Both the position numbers and the translations under genes were made by a program. A DNA stretch of 33,976 bases from Streptomyces chilikensis (lineage in GTDB: Bacteria > Actinomycetota > Actinomycetes > Streptomycetales > Streptomycetaceae): assembly GCF_001642695.1 (NCBI RefSeq), contig NZ_LWCC02000005.1, positions 4,254,554 through 4,288,529 of the forward strand, read 5' to 3'. Under the pieces are notes generated by a model. The model saw only the letters and a program-made list of their open reading frames with translations, had not been told where the DNA came from and searched no databases. Positions within the stretch are counted from its first letter, which is position 1; each line of letters starts with the position of its first letter. Positions 15,785 to 23,052 of this stretch are shown one piece after another.

Positions 15785-15838
15785 ATGAAGTGCCTGGTGG
15801 GGACGAGATCCTCGTCACGTCCGCCGCACGGCCCCTGA
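15785..15838 (+). CDS. Possible 17-codon leader ORF
   Basis: An ATG preceded by AAAGGA at a 4-nt distance opens MKCLVGTRSSSRPPHGP and a stop. An inverted repeat, CCGGGGAA (15839-15846) with TTCCCCGG (15873-15880), follows at once, before the ribosome binding site of the thioredoxin gene. The layout resembles a leader peptide, but there is no run of one amino acid to sense, and an ORF this short can arise by chance. Confidence 0.22.
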   Translation: MKCLVGTRSSSRPPHGP

Positions 15839-15928
15839 CCGGGGAATCTTCACCCCCCGCCCACCGCTGACCTTCCCCGGCGGGTGATGATGGGAACGCC
15901 GTGACGGCGGCGGAGCGAAGGAGCGCGG

Positions 15929-16258
15929 GTGATCGGGCACGACGGCGGACGACCACGCATCGACGCCGCCGCACTCGGCGGCGGCCAGGGGGAGCGGGCC
16001 ACCCTGCTGCAGTTCTCCACCGCCTTCTGCGCCCCCTGCCGTGCGACGCGGCGCGTCCTGGCCGAGGTGGCCGCGATGGTCCCCGGCGTGGGCCACGTGG
16101 AGATCGACGCGGAGGCCCACCTGGAGCTGGTGCGCGCGCTGGGGATCGAGGCCACGCCCACCACGCTGGTGCTCGACGCGGAACGCCGTGTGGTGCGCCG
16201 GGCCGCGGGCGTGCCCCGCAGGGCCGATGTGATCGCCGCCCTCGGAGAGGCGATATGA
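15929..16258 (+). CDS. Thioredoxin family protein
   Basis: A 109-aa thioredoxin-fold protein. The redox motif is CAPC (Cys34, Cys37) in FSTAFCAPCRATR, with the cis-proline segment seen as GIEATPTTLVLD. The classical WCGPC is changed to FCAPC, so redox potential and partners probably differ from those of housekeeping thioredoxin. It is cytoplasmic. The GTG start has AAGGAG six bases upstream. Its stop codon overlaps the ATG of the flavin reductase-like gene (ATGA), so the two are translationally coupled; together with etfBA they form a redox neighbourhood. Confidence 0.88.
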   Translation: MIGHDGGRPRIDAAALGGGQGERATLLQFSTAFCAPCRATRRVLAEVAAMVPGVGHVEIDAEAHLELVRALGIEATPTTLVLDAERRVVRRAAGVPRRADVIAALGEAI

Positions 16259-16866
16259 GGAAGGACGACTCCATGACGGTCGACCCCGTGACGGCCGGCC
16301 CTGCGACGGCCGGGCCCCTGACGGCCGGCCCTGCGACGGCCGGGCCCGTGACGGCCGGACCCACCGGGACCGGCGGCGCCGACGGCGGCGAGGCGTCCCC
16401 GGACCTGCTGCGCTCCGTCTTCCGGCGCCACGCCGCCGGTGTGGCCGTGATCACCGCCGGTCACCGGGGGAGGCCCCACGGGTTCACCGCGACCTCGCTC
16501 ACCTCGGTCTCGGCGGACCCCGCCCTGGTCTCGTTCGGCATCAGCGAGCGCTCCTCCTGCTGGCCCGCCGTCGCCCGGGCGGAGTACGTCGGCGTCCACA
16601 TACTCGGCGAGCACCAGGCGGAGCTCGCCGCCACCTTCGCCCGCAGCGGGGCCGACCGGTTCGCCCCGCCCACCGCCTGGCGCGAGGGCCCCGGCGGGGT
16701 CCCGCTGCTGGACGGCGTGGTCGCCTGGCTGGTCTGCCGCCCCGTGGCGCGCGTCCCCGCCGGCGACCACCGGATCGTGGTGGCCGAGGTGACGGGCGGC
16801 GATCCGGCCGGCCCGGGACGGCCGCTCCTCTACCACCAGGGCCGCTACGGCGGCCTGCGGGACTGA
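16255..16866 (+). CDS. Flavin reductase-like (FMN-binding split-barrel) protein
   Basis: A 203-aa protein whose residues 45-200 match the flavin reductase-like domain: LLRSVFRRHAAGVAVITAG, GFTATSLTSVSADPALVSFGI, the later EYVGVHILGEHQAELAATFA and the terminal LLYHQGRYGGL. It should bind FMN and either reduce it with NAD(P)H for a partner monooxygenase or act as a flavoprotein. The start overlaps the thioredoxin stop and has GAGAGG upstream; an ATG at 16273 with AAGGA is an alternative. The N-terminus before the domain is a low-complexity run of TAGP pentapeptides encoded by a 15-bp tandem repeat, likely disordered. No dedicated monooxygenase is adjacent. Confidence 0.85.
   Translation: MRKDDSMTVDPVTAGPATAGPLTAGPATAGPVTAGPTGTGGADGGEASPDLLRSVFRRHAAGVAVITAGHRGRPHGFTATSLTSVSADPALVSFGISERSSCWPAVARAEYVGVHILGEHQAELAATFARSGADRFAPPTAWREGPGGVPLLDGVVAWLVCRPVARVPAGDHRIVVAEVTGGDPAGPGRPLLYHQGRYGGLRD
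16288..16362 (+). repeat. Five 15-bp tandem repeats within coding sequence
   Basis: Units begin at 16288, 16303, 16318, 16333 and 16348; each encodes (V/A/L)TAGP. Units 1 and 3 and units 2 and 4 are nearly identical, giving a 30-bp higher-order period, so the array probably grew by duplication of a pair. Copy number is likely to vary between strains. Confidence 0.9.
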
Positions 16867-16875
16867 CATACCGGC

Positions 16876-16891
16876 CGTTACGTAGCGTTAC
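16876..16891. repeat. CGTTAC direct repeat / palindromic site
   Basis: CGTTAC occurs at 16876-16881 and 16886-16891, one helical turn apart. The first copy is also the left half of a near-palindrome, CGTTACGTAGCG. It lies between the flavin reductase gene and the etfB promoter and may be a protein-binding site. Confidence 0.35.
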
Positions 16892-16912
16892 TAAGGTCAC
16901 ACCGCAAAGCGC

Positions 16913-16952
16913 TTGCTTAGCCCGAGGTGACGGGGTGTACTACTGGCGAGTA
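16913..16952 (+). promoter_or_regulatory. etfB promoter with operator-like palindrome at the start site
   Basis: TTGCTT (16913-16918), a 17-nt spacer and TGTACT (16936-16941) make a plausible promoter. The inverted repeat TACT-GGCG-AGTA (16941-16952) covers the predicted transcription start, a position typical for a repressor. The leader of about 110 nt contains a 7-bp hairpin (16963-16969 with 16976-16982). Confidence 0.5.
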
Positions 16953-17060
16953 ATTTATTCGTCGGGGAGCGGACACTCCCCGGACGGAAGTGGCGGCTTC
17001 GGGCGCATATGCTGCCTGACAGGAAGCAGCCCGACATGACGATGCAGTAGGAGAGCCGGC

Positions 17061-17846
17061 GTGAGCTTGAGGATCGTTGTCACCGTGAAGTACGTGCCTG
17101 ACGCCACCGGCGACCGGCACTTCGCCGACGACCTGACCGTCGACCGCGACGACGTCGACGGTCTGCTGTCGGAGCTGGACGAGTACGCCGTCGAGCAGGC
17201 GCTGCAGATCGCCGAGAACGCCGACGACGCCGAGGTCACCGTGCTCACGGTCGGCCCCGAGGACGCCAAGGACGCCCTGCGCAAGGCGCTGTCCATGGGC
17301 GCCGACAAGGCCATCCACGTCGAGGACGACGACCTGCACGGCACCGACGCCATCGGCACCTCCCTGGTGCTCGCCAAGGCGATCGAGAAGGCCGGCTACG
17401 ACGTGGTCATCTCCGGCATGGCCTCCACCGACGGCACCATGGGCATCGTCCCCGCGCTGGTCGCCGAGCGCCTGGGCGTCCCGCAGGTCACCCTGCTCTC
17501 CGAGATCGCGGTCGAGGACGGCAAGGTCACCGGCCGCCGCGACGGCGACGCCGCCTCCGAGCAGCTCGAGGCCTCCCTGCCGGCCGTCGTCTCCGTCACC
17601 GACCAGTCGGGCGAGGCGCGCTACCCCTCCTTCAAGGGCATCATGGCCGCCAAGAAGAAGCCGGTGGAGTCCTGGGACCTCTCCGACCTCGACATCGAGG
17701 CCGAGGAGGTCGGTCTGGAGGGCGCCTTCACCAAGGTCGAGGCCGCCACCGCGCGCCCGGCCCGCACCGCCGGCACGATCGTCAAGGACGAGGGCGAGGG
17801 CGGCAAGCAGCTCGCTGAGTTCCTCGCGGGCCAGAAGTTCATCTGA
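17061..17846 (+). CDS. etfB: Electron transfer flavoprotein beta subunit
   Basis: A 261-aa EtfB/FixA-type protein: N-terminal IVVTVKYVPDATG, then DEYAVEQALQIAE, VTVLTVGPEDAKDALRKALSMGADKA and the family core DVVISGMASTDGTMGIVPALVAERLG, with PAVVSVTDQSGEARYPSFKGIMAAKKKP further on. It forms the AMP-binding part of the ETF heterodimer, which takes electrons from acyl-CoA dehydrogenases and passes them to the ETF:quinone oxidoreductase. The GTG start has GGAG upstream. etfA follows after 54 bp with its own ribosome binding site, clearly in one operon. Confidence 0.96.
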   Translation: MSLRIVVTVKYVPDATGDRHFADDLTVDRDDVDGLLSELDEYAVEQALQIAENADDAEVTVLTVGPEDAKDALRKALSMGADKAIHVEDDDLHGTDAIGTSLVLAKAIEKAGYDVVISGMASTDGTMGIVPALVAERLGVPQVTLLSEIAVEDGKVTGRRDGDAASEQLEASLPAVVSVTDQSGEARYPSFKGIMAAKKKPVESWDLSDLDIEAEEVGLEGAFTKVEAATARPARTAGTIVKDEGEGGKQLAEFLAGQKFI

Positions 17847-17900
17847 GCCCTCCCCAGCTGACCGCCCCTCAGACTTCGCATTCCGCAGGAGAGCATTCCC

Positions 17901-18863
17901 ATGGCTGAAGTTCTCGTCTACGTCGACCACGTCGACGGCGCCGTCCGCAAGCCCACCCTCGAGGTGCTGACGCTGGCCCGCCGCATCGGCGAGCCGGTCG
18001 CCGTCGCCCTCGGCGCCGGCGCCGCGGCCACCGCCGCCACGCTCGCCGAGCACGGCGCGGTGAAGGTCCTCACCTCCGAGGCCGCCGAGTTCGCCGACTA
18101 CCTGGTCGTCCCGAAGGTCGACGCCCTCCAGGCCGCCTACGAGGCGGTCTCCCCGGCCGCCGTGCTGCTGCCGACCTCCGCCGACGCCAAGGAGATCGCG
18201 GCCCGCCTGGCGCTGCGCATCGGCTCCGGCATCATCACCGACGCCATCGACGTCGAGGCCGGCTCGGACGGCCCGGTCGCCACCCAGTCGGTGTTCGCCG
18301 CCTCCTTCACCACCAAGTCCGTCGTGTCCAAGGGCACCCCGGTCATCACGGTCAAGCCCAACTCGGCCCCGGTCGAGGCCGCCCCGGCCGCCGGCGCGGT
18401 CGAGGAGCTCTCGGTGAGCTTCTCCGCCCTCGCCACCGGCACCAAGGTCGTCTCCCGCACCCCGCGTGAGTCGACCGGCCGCCCCGAGCTGACCGAGGCC
18501 GCGATCGTGGTCTCCGGCGGCCGCGGTGTGAACGGCGCGGAGAACTTCGCGATCATCGAGGCGCTGGCCGACGAGCTCGGCGCCGCGGTGGGCGCGTCCC
18601 GTGCCGCCGTCGACGCCGGCTGGTACCCGCACACCAACCAGGTCGGCCAGACCGGCAAGTCGGTCTCGCCGCAGCTCTACATCGCCAACGGCATCTCCGG
18701 CGCCATCCAGCACCGTGCCGGCATGCAGACCTCGAAGACGATCGTGGCCGTCAACAAGGACGCCGAGGCCCCGATCTTCGAGCTCGCCGACTACGGCGTC
18801 GTCGGCGACCTCTTCCAGGTCGTCCCGCAGCTCACCGAGGAGATCAAGGCCCGCAAGGGCTGA
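17901..18863 (+). CDS. etfA: Electron transfer flavoprotein alpha subunit
   Basis: A 320-aa EtfA/FixB-type protein. The N-terminal half begins [20 protein letters not shown] and pairs with EtfB; the C-terminal FAD domain starts near residue 195 with the motif [15 protein letters not shown] and contains [22 protein letters not shown] and [18 protein letters not shown], which bind FAD, followed by [21 protein letters not shown]. All signature regions are intact and the length is normal. The ATG has GGAGAG upstream. It carries the FAD of the heterodimer and is the last gene before a strong terminator hairpin. Confidence 0.96.
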   Translation: MAEVLVYVDHVDGAVRKPTLEVLTLARRIGEPVAVALGAGAAATAATLAEHGAVKVLTSEAAEFADYLVVPKVDALQAAYEAVSPAAVLLPTSADAKEIAARLALRIGSGIITDAIDVEAGSDGPVATQSVFAASFTTKSVVSKGTPVITVKPNSAPVEAAPAAGAVEELSVSFSALATGTKVVSRTPRESTGRPELTEAAIVVSGGRGVNGAENFAIIEALADELGAAVGASRAAVDAGWYPHTNQVGQTGKSVSPQLYIANGISGAIQHRAGMQTSKTIVAVNKDAEAPIFELADYGVVGDLFQVVPQLTEEIKARKG

Positions 18864-18879
18864 TCCCCGCACAGCGGCC

Positions 18880-18919
18880 CGAGGGGCCCGCGGCCGGTTC
18901 TCCGGCAGCGGGCCCCTCG
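18880..18919 (+). terminator. Hairpin terminator of the etfBA operon
   Basis: Bases 18880-18891 pair perfectly with 18908-18919; inside, one mismatch is followed by five more pairs (18893-18897 with 18902-18906) and a TTCT tetraloop. An outer GCACA/TGTGC pair (18869-18873 with 18923-18927) can extend it. It begins 16 nt after the etfA stop. Confidence 0.85.
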
Positions 18920-18939
18920 CCGTGTGCGGCCGGGCGCTG

Positions 18940-18969
18940 TTGACCCCGTCCGCGGCCGGGCCGTAACCT
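18940..18969 (+). promoter_or_regulatory. Promoter TTGACC-18-TAACCT
   Basis: TTGACC (18940-18945), an 18-nt spacer and TAACCT (18964-18969) give a strong housekeeping-type promoter for the aldolase-like gene, with transcription expected near 18976 and a leader of about 40 nt. Confidence 0.7.
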
Positions 18970-18977
18970 CCCGCGCA

Positions 18978-18995
18978 GTTCAACGATCTGTTGAC
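18978..18995. promoter_or_regulatory. Operator-like palindrome GTTCAAC-N5-GTTGAC
   Basis: TCAAC and GTTGA form an inverted repeat around GATCT, immediately downstream of the predicted start of transcription. A repressor bound here would block the promoter at 18940-18969. The shape suits an IclR- or GntR-type regulator; which one is unknown. Confidence 0.5.
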
Positions 18996-19016
18996 GTGCC
19001 GAAAGGGGCGCCCCGC

Positions 19017-20291
19017 ATGAGCCAGGCCGTGCCGACCTCCCTGCCCGGCGCGGTCCACGACCGGCTGGACGCGCTGCTCGCCCCCGTCGACGCCGACCTG
19101 GCCCGCCGGTACCCCGGCGACCCCGGCACGCGTCAGCCCGTCCACACCGTGTACGTGCCCGCCGACCAGTTCACCGCCGGCACGCCCCGGGACTGGGGCG
19201 ACCGGGCGCTCGCCGCACTCGACCGGCACGCCCCCGACGCCGGCGCCTTCGCCGCCGTGCTCGGCCTGCCCGCGGACCTCGCCGAGCCGGTGTACACCCG
19301 CGTCCGCGCCAAACTGGAACGCGAACCCGTCGAGGACCTCCGGATCGACTTCGAGGACGGCTACGGAACGCGCGCCGACGCGGAGGAGGACGAGCACGCC
19401 GCGCGCGCCGCGCGCCTGCTCGCCGAGGCCCGCGGGAACGGCTGCGCGCCGCCGTACGCCGGCATCCGGATGAAGTGCCTGGAGGCGCCGGTCCGCCGCC
19501 GCGGCGTGCGCACGCTCGACATCTTCCTCACCACCCTGCTCGGACACGGCCCGCTCCCCGACGGCCTGCTGCTCACCCTGCCCAAGGTGACCTCCGCCGA
19601 GCAGGTGAGCGCCATGGTCCGGCTGCTGGAGGAGTGCGAGAAGGCGCTCGGCCTGGAGCCCGGACGGCTCGGCTTCGAGATCCAGGTGGAGACCAGCCAG
19701 GCGATCCTGTCCGCGGACGGCACCGCCACCGTCGCCCGGATGGTCCACGCCGCCGAGGGCCGCGCCACGGGCCTGCACTACGGCACCTTCGACTACAGCG
19801 CCGCTCTCGGAGTCTCCGCCGCCCACCAGGCGAGCGACCATCCCGCCGCCGACCACGCCAAGGCGGTGATGCAGGTGGCCGCGGCCGGCACCGGCGTCCG
19901 GGTCAGCGACGGCTCCACCAACGTGCTCCCGGTCGGCGGGACCGAGCAGGTGCACGACGCGTGGCGGCTGCACCACCGGCTCACCCGCCGGGCCCTGGCC
20001 CGCGCCTACCACCAGGGCTGGGACATGCACCCCGGCCACCTGCCCACCCGGTACGCCGCCGTGTTCGCCTTCCACCTCGAGGGGTTCGGCCGGGCCGCCG
20101 ACCGTCTCGCCCGCTACGCCGCCCGCACCGCCGGCGACGTGCTCGACGAGCCCGCCACCGCCCGCGCGCTGGCCGCCTTCCTGCTGCGGGGCCTCGACTG
20201 CGGGGCCCTCGAACCGGCCGAGGTGACGCGACGGACCGGGCTGACCCGCCGGCGGATCGAGGAGTACGCCCGGCCGGGATCGGTCCGCTGA
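19017..20291 (+). CDS. CitE/HpcH-like aldolase superfamily protein (DUF6986-like)
   Basis: A 424-aa TIM-barrel protein of the HpcH/CitE superfamily; homologues have been labelled aldolase, citrate lyase or phosphoenolpyruvate kinase, and I believe it belongs to DUF6986. Metal- and substrate-binding signatures of the superfamily are seen: RIDFEDGYG (about residues 109-117), LLTLPKVTSAEQV, FEIQVETSQAIL with the Mg-binding Glu, and GLHYGTFDYSAALGV. It probably cleaves or forms a C-C bond in a CoA ester or 2-oxo acid; the substrate is not known. The ATG at 19017 follows AAAGGGG. It has its own promoter and operator-like site and ends 7 bp before the convergent LacI-family gene. Confidence 0.8.
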   Translation: MSQAVPTSLPGAVHDRLDALLAPVDADLARRYPGDPGTRQPVHTVYVPADQFTAGTPRDWGDRALAALDRHAPDAGAFAAVLGLPADLAEPVYTRVRAKLEREPVEDLRIDFEDGYGTRADAEEDEHAARAARLLAEARGNGCAPPYAGIRMKCLEAPVRRRGVRTLDIFLTTLLGHGPLPDGLLLTLPKVTSAEQVSAMVRLLEECEKALGLEPGRLGFEIQVETSQAILSADGTATVARMVHAAEGRATGLHYGTFDYSAALGVSAAHQASDHPAADHAKAVMQVAAAGTGVRVSDGSTNVLPVGGTEQVHDAWRLHHRLTRRALARAYHQGWDMHPGHLPTRYAAVFAFHLEGFGRAADRLARYAARTAGDVLDEPATARALAAFLLRGLDCGALEPAEVTRRTGLTRRRIEEYARPGSVR

Positions 20292-20298
20292 CCCGGCG

Positions 20299-21399
20299 TC
20301 AGCCGGCCGGCGGCAGCTCCCCGGATCCCCGCACCACGAGACGCGTGGGCAGCTCCACCACGGCAGGGGGCAGGTCCGTCCGCTCCAGCCGGTCGAACAG
20401 CCGGCGCGCCGCCACCCGGCCGAGCCCCGCCGCGTCCTGCGCCACCACGGTGACCGCGGGCCGCAGCAGGTCGGCCAGTTCGAAGTCGTCGAAGCCCACC
20501 AGGGCCACGGGGCGGTGCGGCTCCCGCTCGGCGAGCACCCGGACCACCGTCACCGTCACCCGGTTGTTCCCGGTCAGCAGGGCCGTCACCGGGTCGGGCC
20601 CGCCCAGCATCTCCTCGGCCGCCCGCCGCACCCGCTCCGGGGCGGTGCTCCCGAGCGACACCCAGCCCGGCCGCACCGGCAGCCCGGCCTCCTCCATCGC
20701 CGTGCGGTAACCGCGCAGGCGTTCCGCCGCCGTGTGGATCCGCGGGAGGTCACCGATGTAGCCGATCCGGCGGTGCCCGTGGGCGATCAGGTGCGCCACC
20801 CCCGACCGGGCCCCTCCGTGGTTGTCGGAGAGCACCGTGTCGGCCGCGATGCCGCGGGCCGGGCGGTCCACGAACACCGTGGCGATCCCGGCGTTCATCT
20901 CCGGCTCCAGGTAGCGGTGGTCCGGGCCCGCCGGAACCACCAGCAGGCCGTCCACCCGCCGCGAGCACAGGGCCAGCGCCAACTCCCGCTCGCGGCAGGG
21001 GTCGTGGGCGCTGGAGCCGTTGATCAGCAGGGTGTCGTGGGCCCGCGCCACCTCCTCCACCGCCCGGGACAGGGGACCGTAGAACGGGTCGGCCAGGTCC
21101 TCCAGGACCAGCCCCACGGTGGCGGTGCGGCCCTTGCGGAGCACCCGGGCGCTGTCGTTGCGCCGGAACCCGAGGGCGTCGATCGCCTCCTGCACCCGGC
21201 GACGGGTCTCCAAGGTGACCCCGGGCTCCCCGTTCACCACCCGGGAGACCGTCTTCAGTCCCACTCCCGCACGGCCGGCCACGTCCTTCATGGTGGGGCG
21301 GCTGCCGTAGCGGGGGGCGGGCGGACGGCCTTCGGTCAGGGTCACGGTGTGCTGGTCCTGTCCGTAGAGGGCGGATGCGCGGCGTGCGGCGACGAGCAT
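20299..21399 (-). CDS. LacI-family transcriptional regulator
   Basis: A 366-aa regulator with an N-terminal helix-turn-helix, TMKDVAGRAGVGLKTVSRVVNG, at about residues 36-57, a hinge ending LRKGRTATVGLV and a periplasmic-binding-protein-like effector domain containing DPFYGPLSRAVEE, VDGLLVVPAG, HGHRRIGYIGD and VALVGFDDFELADLLRP. The helix-turn-helix lies unusually far from the N-terminus with the ATG at 21399; a GTG at 21345 would give a more typical length and is a real alternative. It is divergent from a ROK-family kinase gene, with an operator-like palindrome between, so it probably represses that gene and itself in response to a sugar. Confidence 0.9.
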   Translation of the reverse strand: MLVAARRASALYGQDQHTVTLTEGRPPAPRYGSRPTMKDVAGRAGVGLKTVSRVVNGEPGVTLETRRRVQEAIDALGFRRNDSARVLRKGRTATVGLVLEDLADPFYGPLSRAVEEVARAHDTLLINGSSAHDPCRERELALALCSRRVDGLLVVPAGPDHRYLEPEMNAGIATVFVDRPARGIAADTVLSDNHGGARSGVAHLIAHGHRRIGYIGDLPRIHTAAERLRGYRTAMEEAGLPVRPGWVSLGSTAPERVRRAAEEMLGGPDPVTALLTGNNRVTVTVVRVLAEREPHRPVALVGFDDFELADLLRPAVTVVAQDAAGLGRVAARRLFDRLERTDLPPAVVELPTRLVVRGSGELPPAG

Positions 21400-21405
21400 A
21401 GAGTC

Positions 21406-21420
21406 TGGACATCGTTGTCA
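21406..21420. promoter_or_regulatory. LacI-type operator candidate
   Basis: TGGACATCGTTGTCA is an imperfect palindrome centred on CG with TGxCA arms, the form bound by LacI-family dimers. It lies just upstream of the LacI-family start and 34 bp before the ROK gene start, in the only space shared by the two. Confidence 0.55.
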
Positions 21421-21453
21421 GGCAGGGAAACGGCAGGAAAACAAGGGGGGGAC

Positions 21454-22413
21454 ATGACGTCGACGGGTACCGCGCCCGCGCCGGCCGGCCTGGTGGCCGC
21501 GCTGGACATCGGCGGCACCAAGATCGCGGGCGCGCTGGTGGACGACGAGGGGCGGATCCGGCTGCGCGCCAGGCGGGCCACTCCCGCGGCGGAGGACGGC
21601 GGGAACGTGATGGCCGCGGTCGCCGAGGTGCTGGACGACCTCCGGTCCTCGCCGCTCTGGGCGGAGGTCCGGGGCGTCGGCATCGGCAGCGCGGGCCCGG
21701 TGGACCGGGCGGCGGGAGCCGTCTCGCCCGTCAACATCCCCGCCTGGCGCGGCTATCCGCTGCGCGAACGGGTCGGCGAACGGGTCGGCGGCCTGCCGGT
21801 GGAACTGATCGGCGACGGAGCCGCGATCGCCGCCGCGGAGCACTGGGTGGGCGCGGCCCGCGGCAGCTCCGACGCCCTGTGCATGGTGGTGTCCACCGGC
21901 GTGGGCGGCGGCCTGGTGCTCGGCGGACGGGTCCGGCAGGGGAGCACCGGCAACGCCGGGCACATCGGCCACATCAGTGTCGACCTCGACGGCGACCCCT
22001 GTCCCTGCGGCGCCCGCGGGTGCGTCGAGGGCCTGGCGCGGGGACCCGCGATAGCCCGGCGGGCGCTGGAGAACGGCTGGCGCCCGGACCCCGGCGCCGA
22101 CGTCTCGGCCGTCGCGGTGGCCGCCGCCGCCCGGGCCGGCCACCCGGCCGCGGTGGCCTCCTTCGCCCGCGCCGGACGGGCCCTGGCCGCCTCGATCGCC
22201 GCGGTGGCCGCGCTGGTCGAGATCGAGGTCGCGGTGATCGGCGGGGGAGTGGCCGGGGCGGGCGAGGTCCTGTTCGCCCCGCTGCGGGAGGCGCTGCCGC
22301 AGTACGCGACGCTGTCCTTCACCCGCGGTCTGCGCGTCGTGCCGGCCCTGACCGGCCCGGACGCCGGCCTGATCGGCGCGGCGGCGGCGGCGCTGGGACG
22401 GCTGGAGGCGTGA
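21454..22413 (+). CDS. ROK-family sugar kinase
   Basis: A 319-aa ROK kinase. The phosphate-binding motif DIGGTKIAGALVD is at about residues 18-30 and the second, STGVGGGLVLGG, near 150-161. The ROK zinc signature is intact: GHIGHISVD followed by CPCGARGCVEG. The catalytic Asp lies in IGDGAAIAAAEHW, where most members have NDANAAA; this form keeps the Asp. It should phosphorylate glucose, N-acetylglucosamine, N-acetylmannosamine or a similar sugar in the cytoplasm; the exact one cannot be read. The ATG follows AAGGGGGGG. It is divergent from the LacI-family gene and probably controlled by it. Confidence 0.92.
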   Translation: MTSTGTAPAPAGLVAALDIGGTKIAGALVDDEGRIRLRARRATPAAEDGGNVMAAVAEVLDDLRSSPLWAEVRGVGIGSAGPVDRAAGAVSPVNIPAWRGYPLRERVGERVGGLPVELIGDGAAIAAAEHWVGAARGSSDALCMVVSTGVGGGLVLGGRVRQGSTGNAGHIGHISVDLDGDPCPCGARGCVEGLARGPAIARRALENGWRPDPGADVSAVAVAAAARAGHPAAVASFARAGRALAASIAAVAALVEIEVAVIGGGVAGAGEVLFAPLREALPQYATLSFTRGLRVVPALTGPDAGLIGAAAAALGRLEA

Positions 22414-22431
22414 CCGGCGGCATCGGCGTGA

Positions 22432-22447
22432 CCGGCGGGGGCGCCGG
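22432..22447 (+). terminator. Small GC hairpin after the ROK gene
   Basis: CCGGCG (22432-22437) and CGCCGG (22442-22447) form a 6-bp stem with a GGGG loop, 19 nt after the ROK stop codon. It is short, so the call is tentative. Confidence 0.3.
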
Positions 22448-22588
22448 CCCGGCCGCCCGGTGCGGGATGCGTCACCCGATGTCGTTTTCGGATGCCTTCG
22501 CTTGACCCGTGGCGACCGGTTCCGACCGAGTTGCCGTCCTCCGGGCGTGTCGCGGTGACCGGCGAACCCGCTGCGCTGTTGTAGCGGC

Positions 22589-22885
22589 ATGAAGAAGCGC
22601 AGCATGCTCGCCATCGCCTCCTTCGCCGCCGGGTGCGTCCTCGCGGCGGTCTCGCCCTCCCACGCGGAGGGCGAGGAGGCCGAACGCCCCGTCGAGGACG
22701 TGCGCGGCACGGTGGAGGAGCTCACCGGCGACGACGGCATCGCCCGCCACGAGGTCTTCGGACCGTCCGCCGACACCACCTTTCACGAGGGAGCCGCGTA
22801 CCTCGAAGGACTGGAGACCCTGCGGGCCCTGGAGGCCCTCGAGACGCTGCCGGCCCCCGACGCGGGCCTGTGGCCCGCGGTCTGA
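22589..22885 (+). CDS. Small secreted protein of unknown function
   Basis: A 98-aa protein with a clear signal peptide: MKKRSMLAIASFAAGCVLAA, then a cleavage site near SHA-EG at about residues 25-26. The mature part is about 72 residues, very acidic, with a short Leu/Glu-rich helical repeat (LEGLETLRALEALETL) near the end and no cysteines. The single Cys in the signal region (AAGC) could be a weak lipobox, which would make it a lipoprotein instead. I do not recognise a family. No ribosome binding site or convincing -10 box is seen before the ATG, which lowers confidence, although the signal peptide and acidic composition argue for a real gene. Confidence 0.65.
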   Translation: MKKRSMLAIASFAAGCVLAAVSPSHAEGEEAERPVEDVRGTVEELTGDDGIARHEVFGPSADTTFHEGAAYLEGLETLRALEALETLPAPDAGLWPAV

Positions 22886-23052
22886 CGCCTCCCCGTGGTG
22901 CGGCGGTGCGGGCCACGGGCCCGCCCGCCGCCACCGTGATCCCTCCGTGCTCCCCCGTTGCCCCCTCATCTGCGGCTGGTTTCCGATGCAGCATGGGGCG
23001 GGCACGTCACAGTCGTCCGGAGAGGACGAGGATCCGGAGAAGAGGGGGAACA

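Noticed and set aside
16917-20075. Minus-strand open frame of more than 1000 codons opposite etfBA and the aldolase gene
   Set aside because: It spans several genes and a terminator, has a composition typical of an antisense shadow and no family features.
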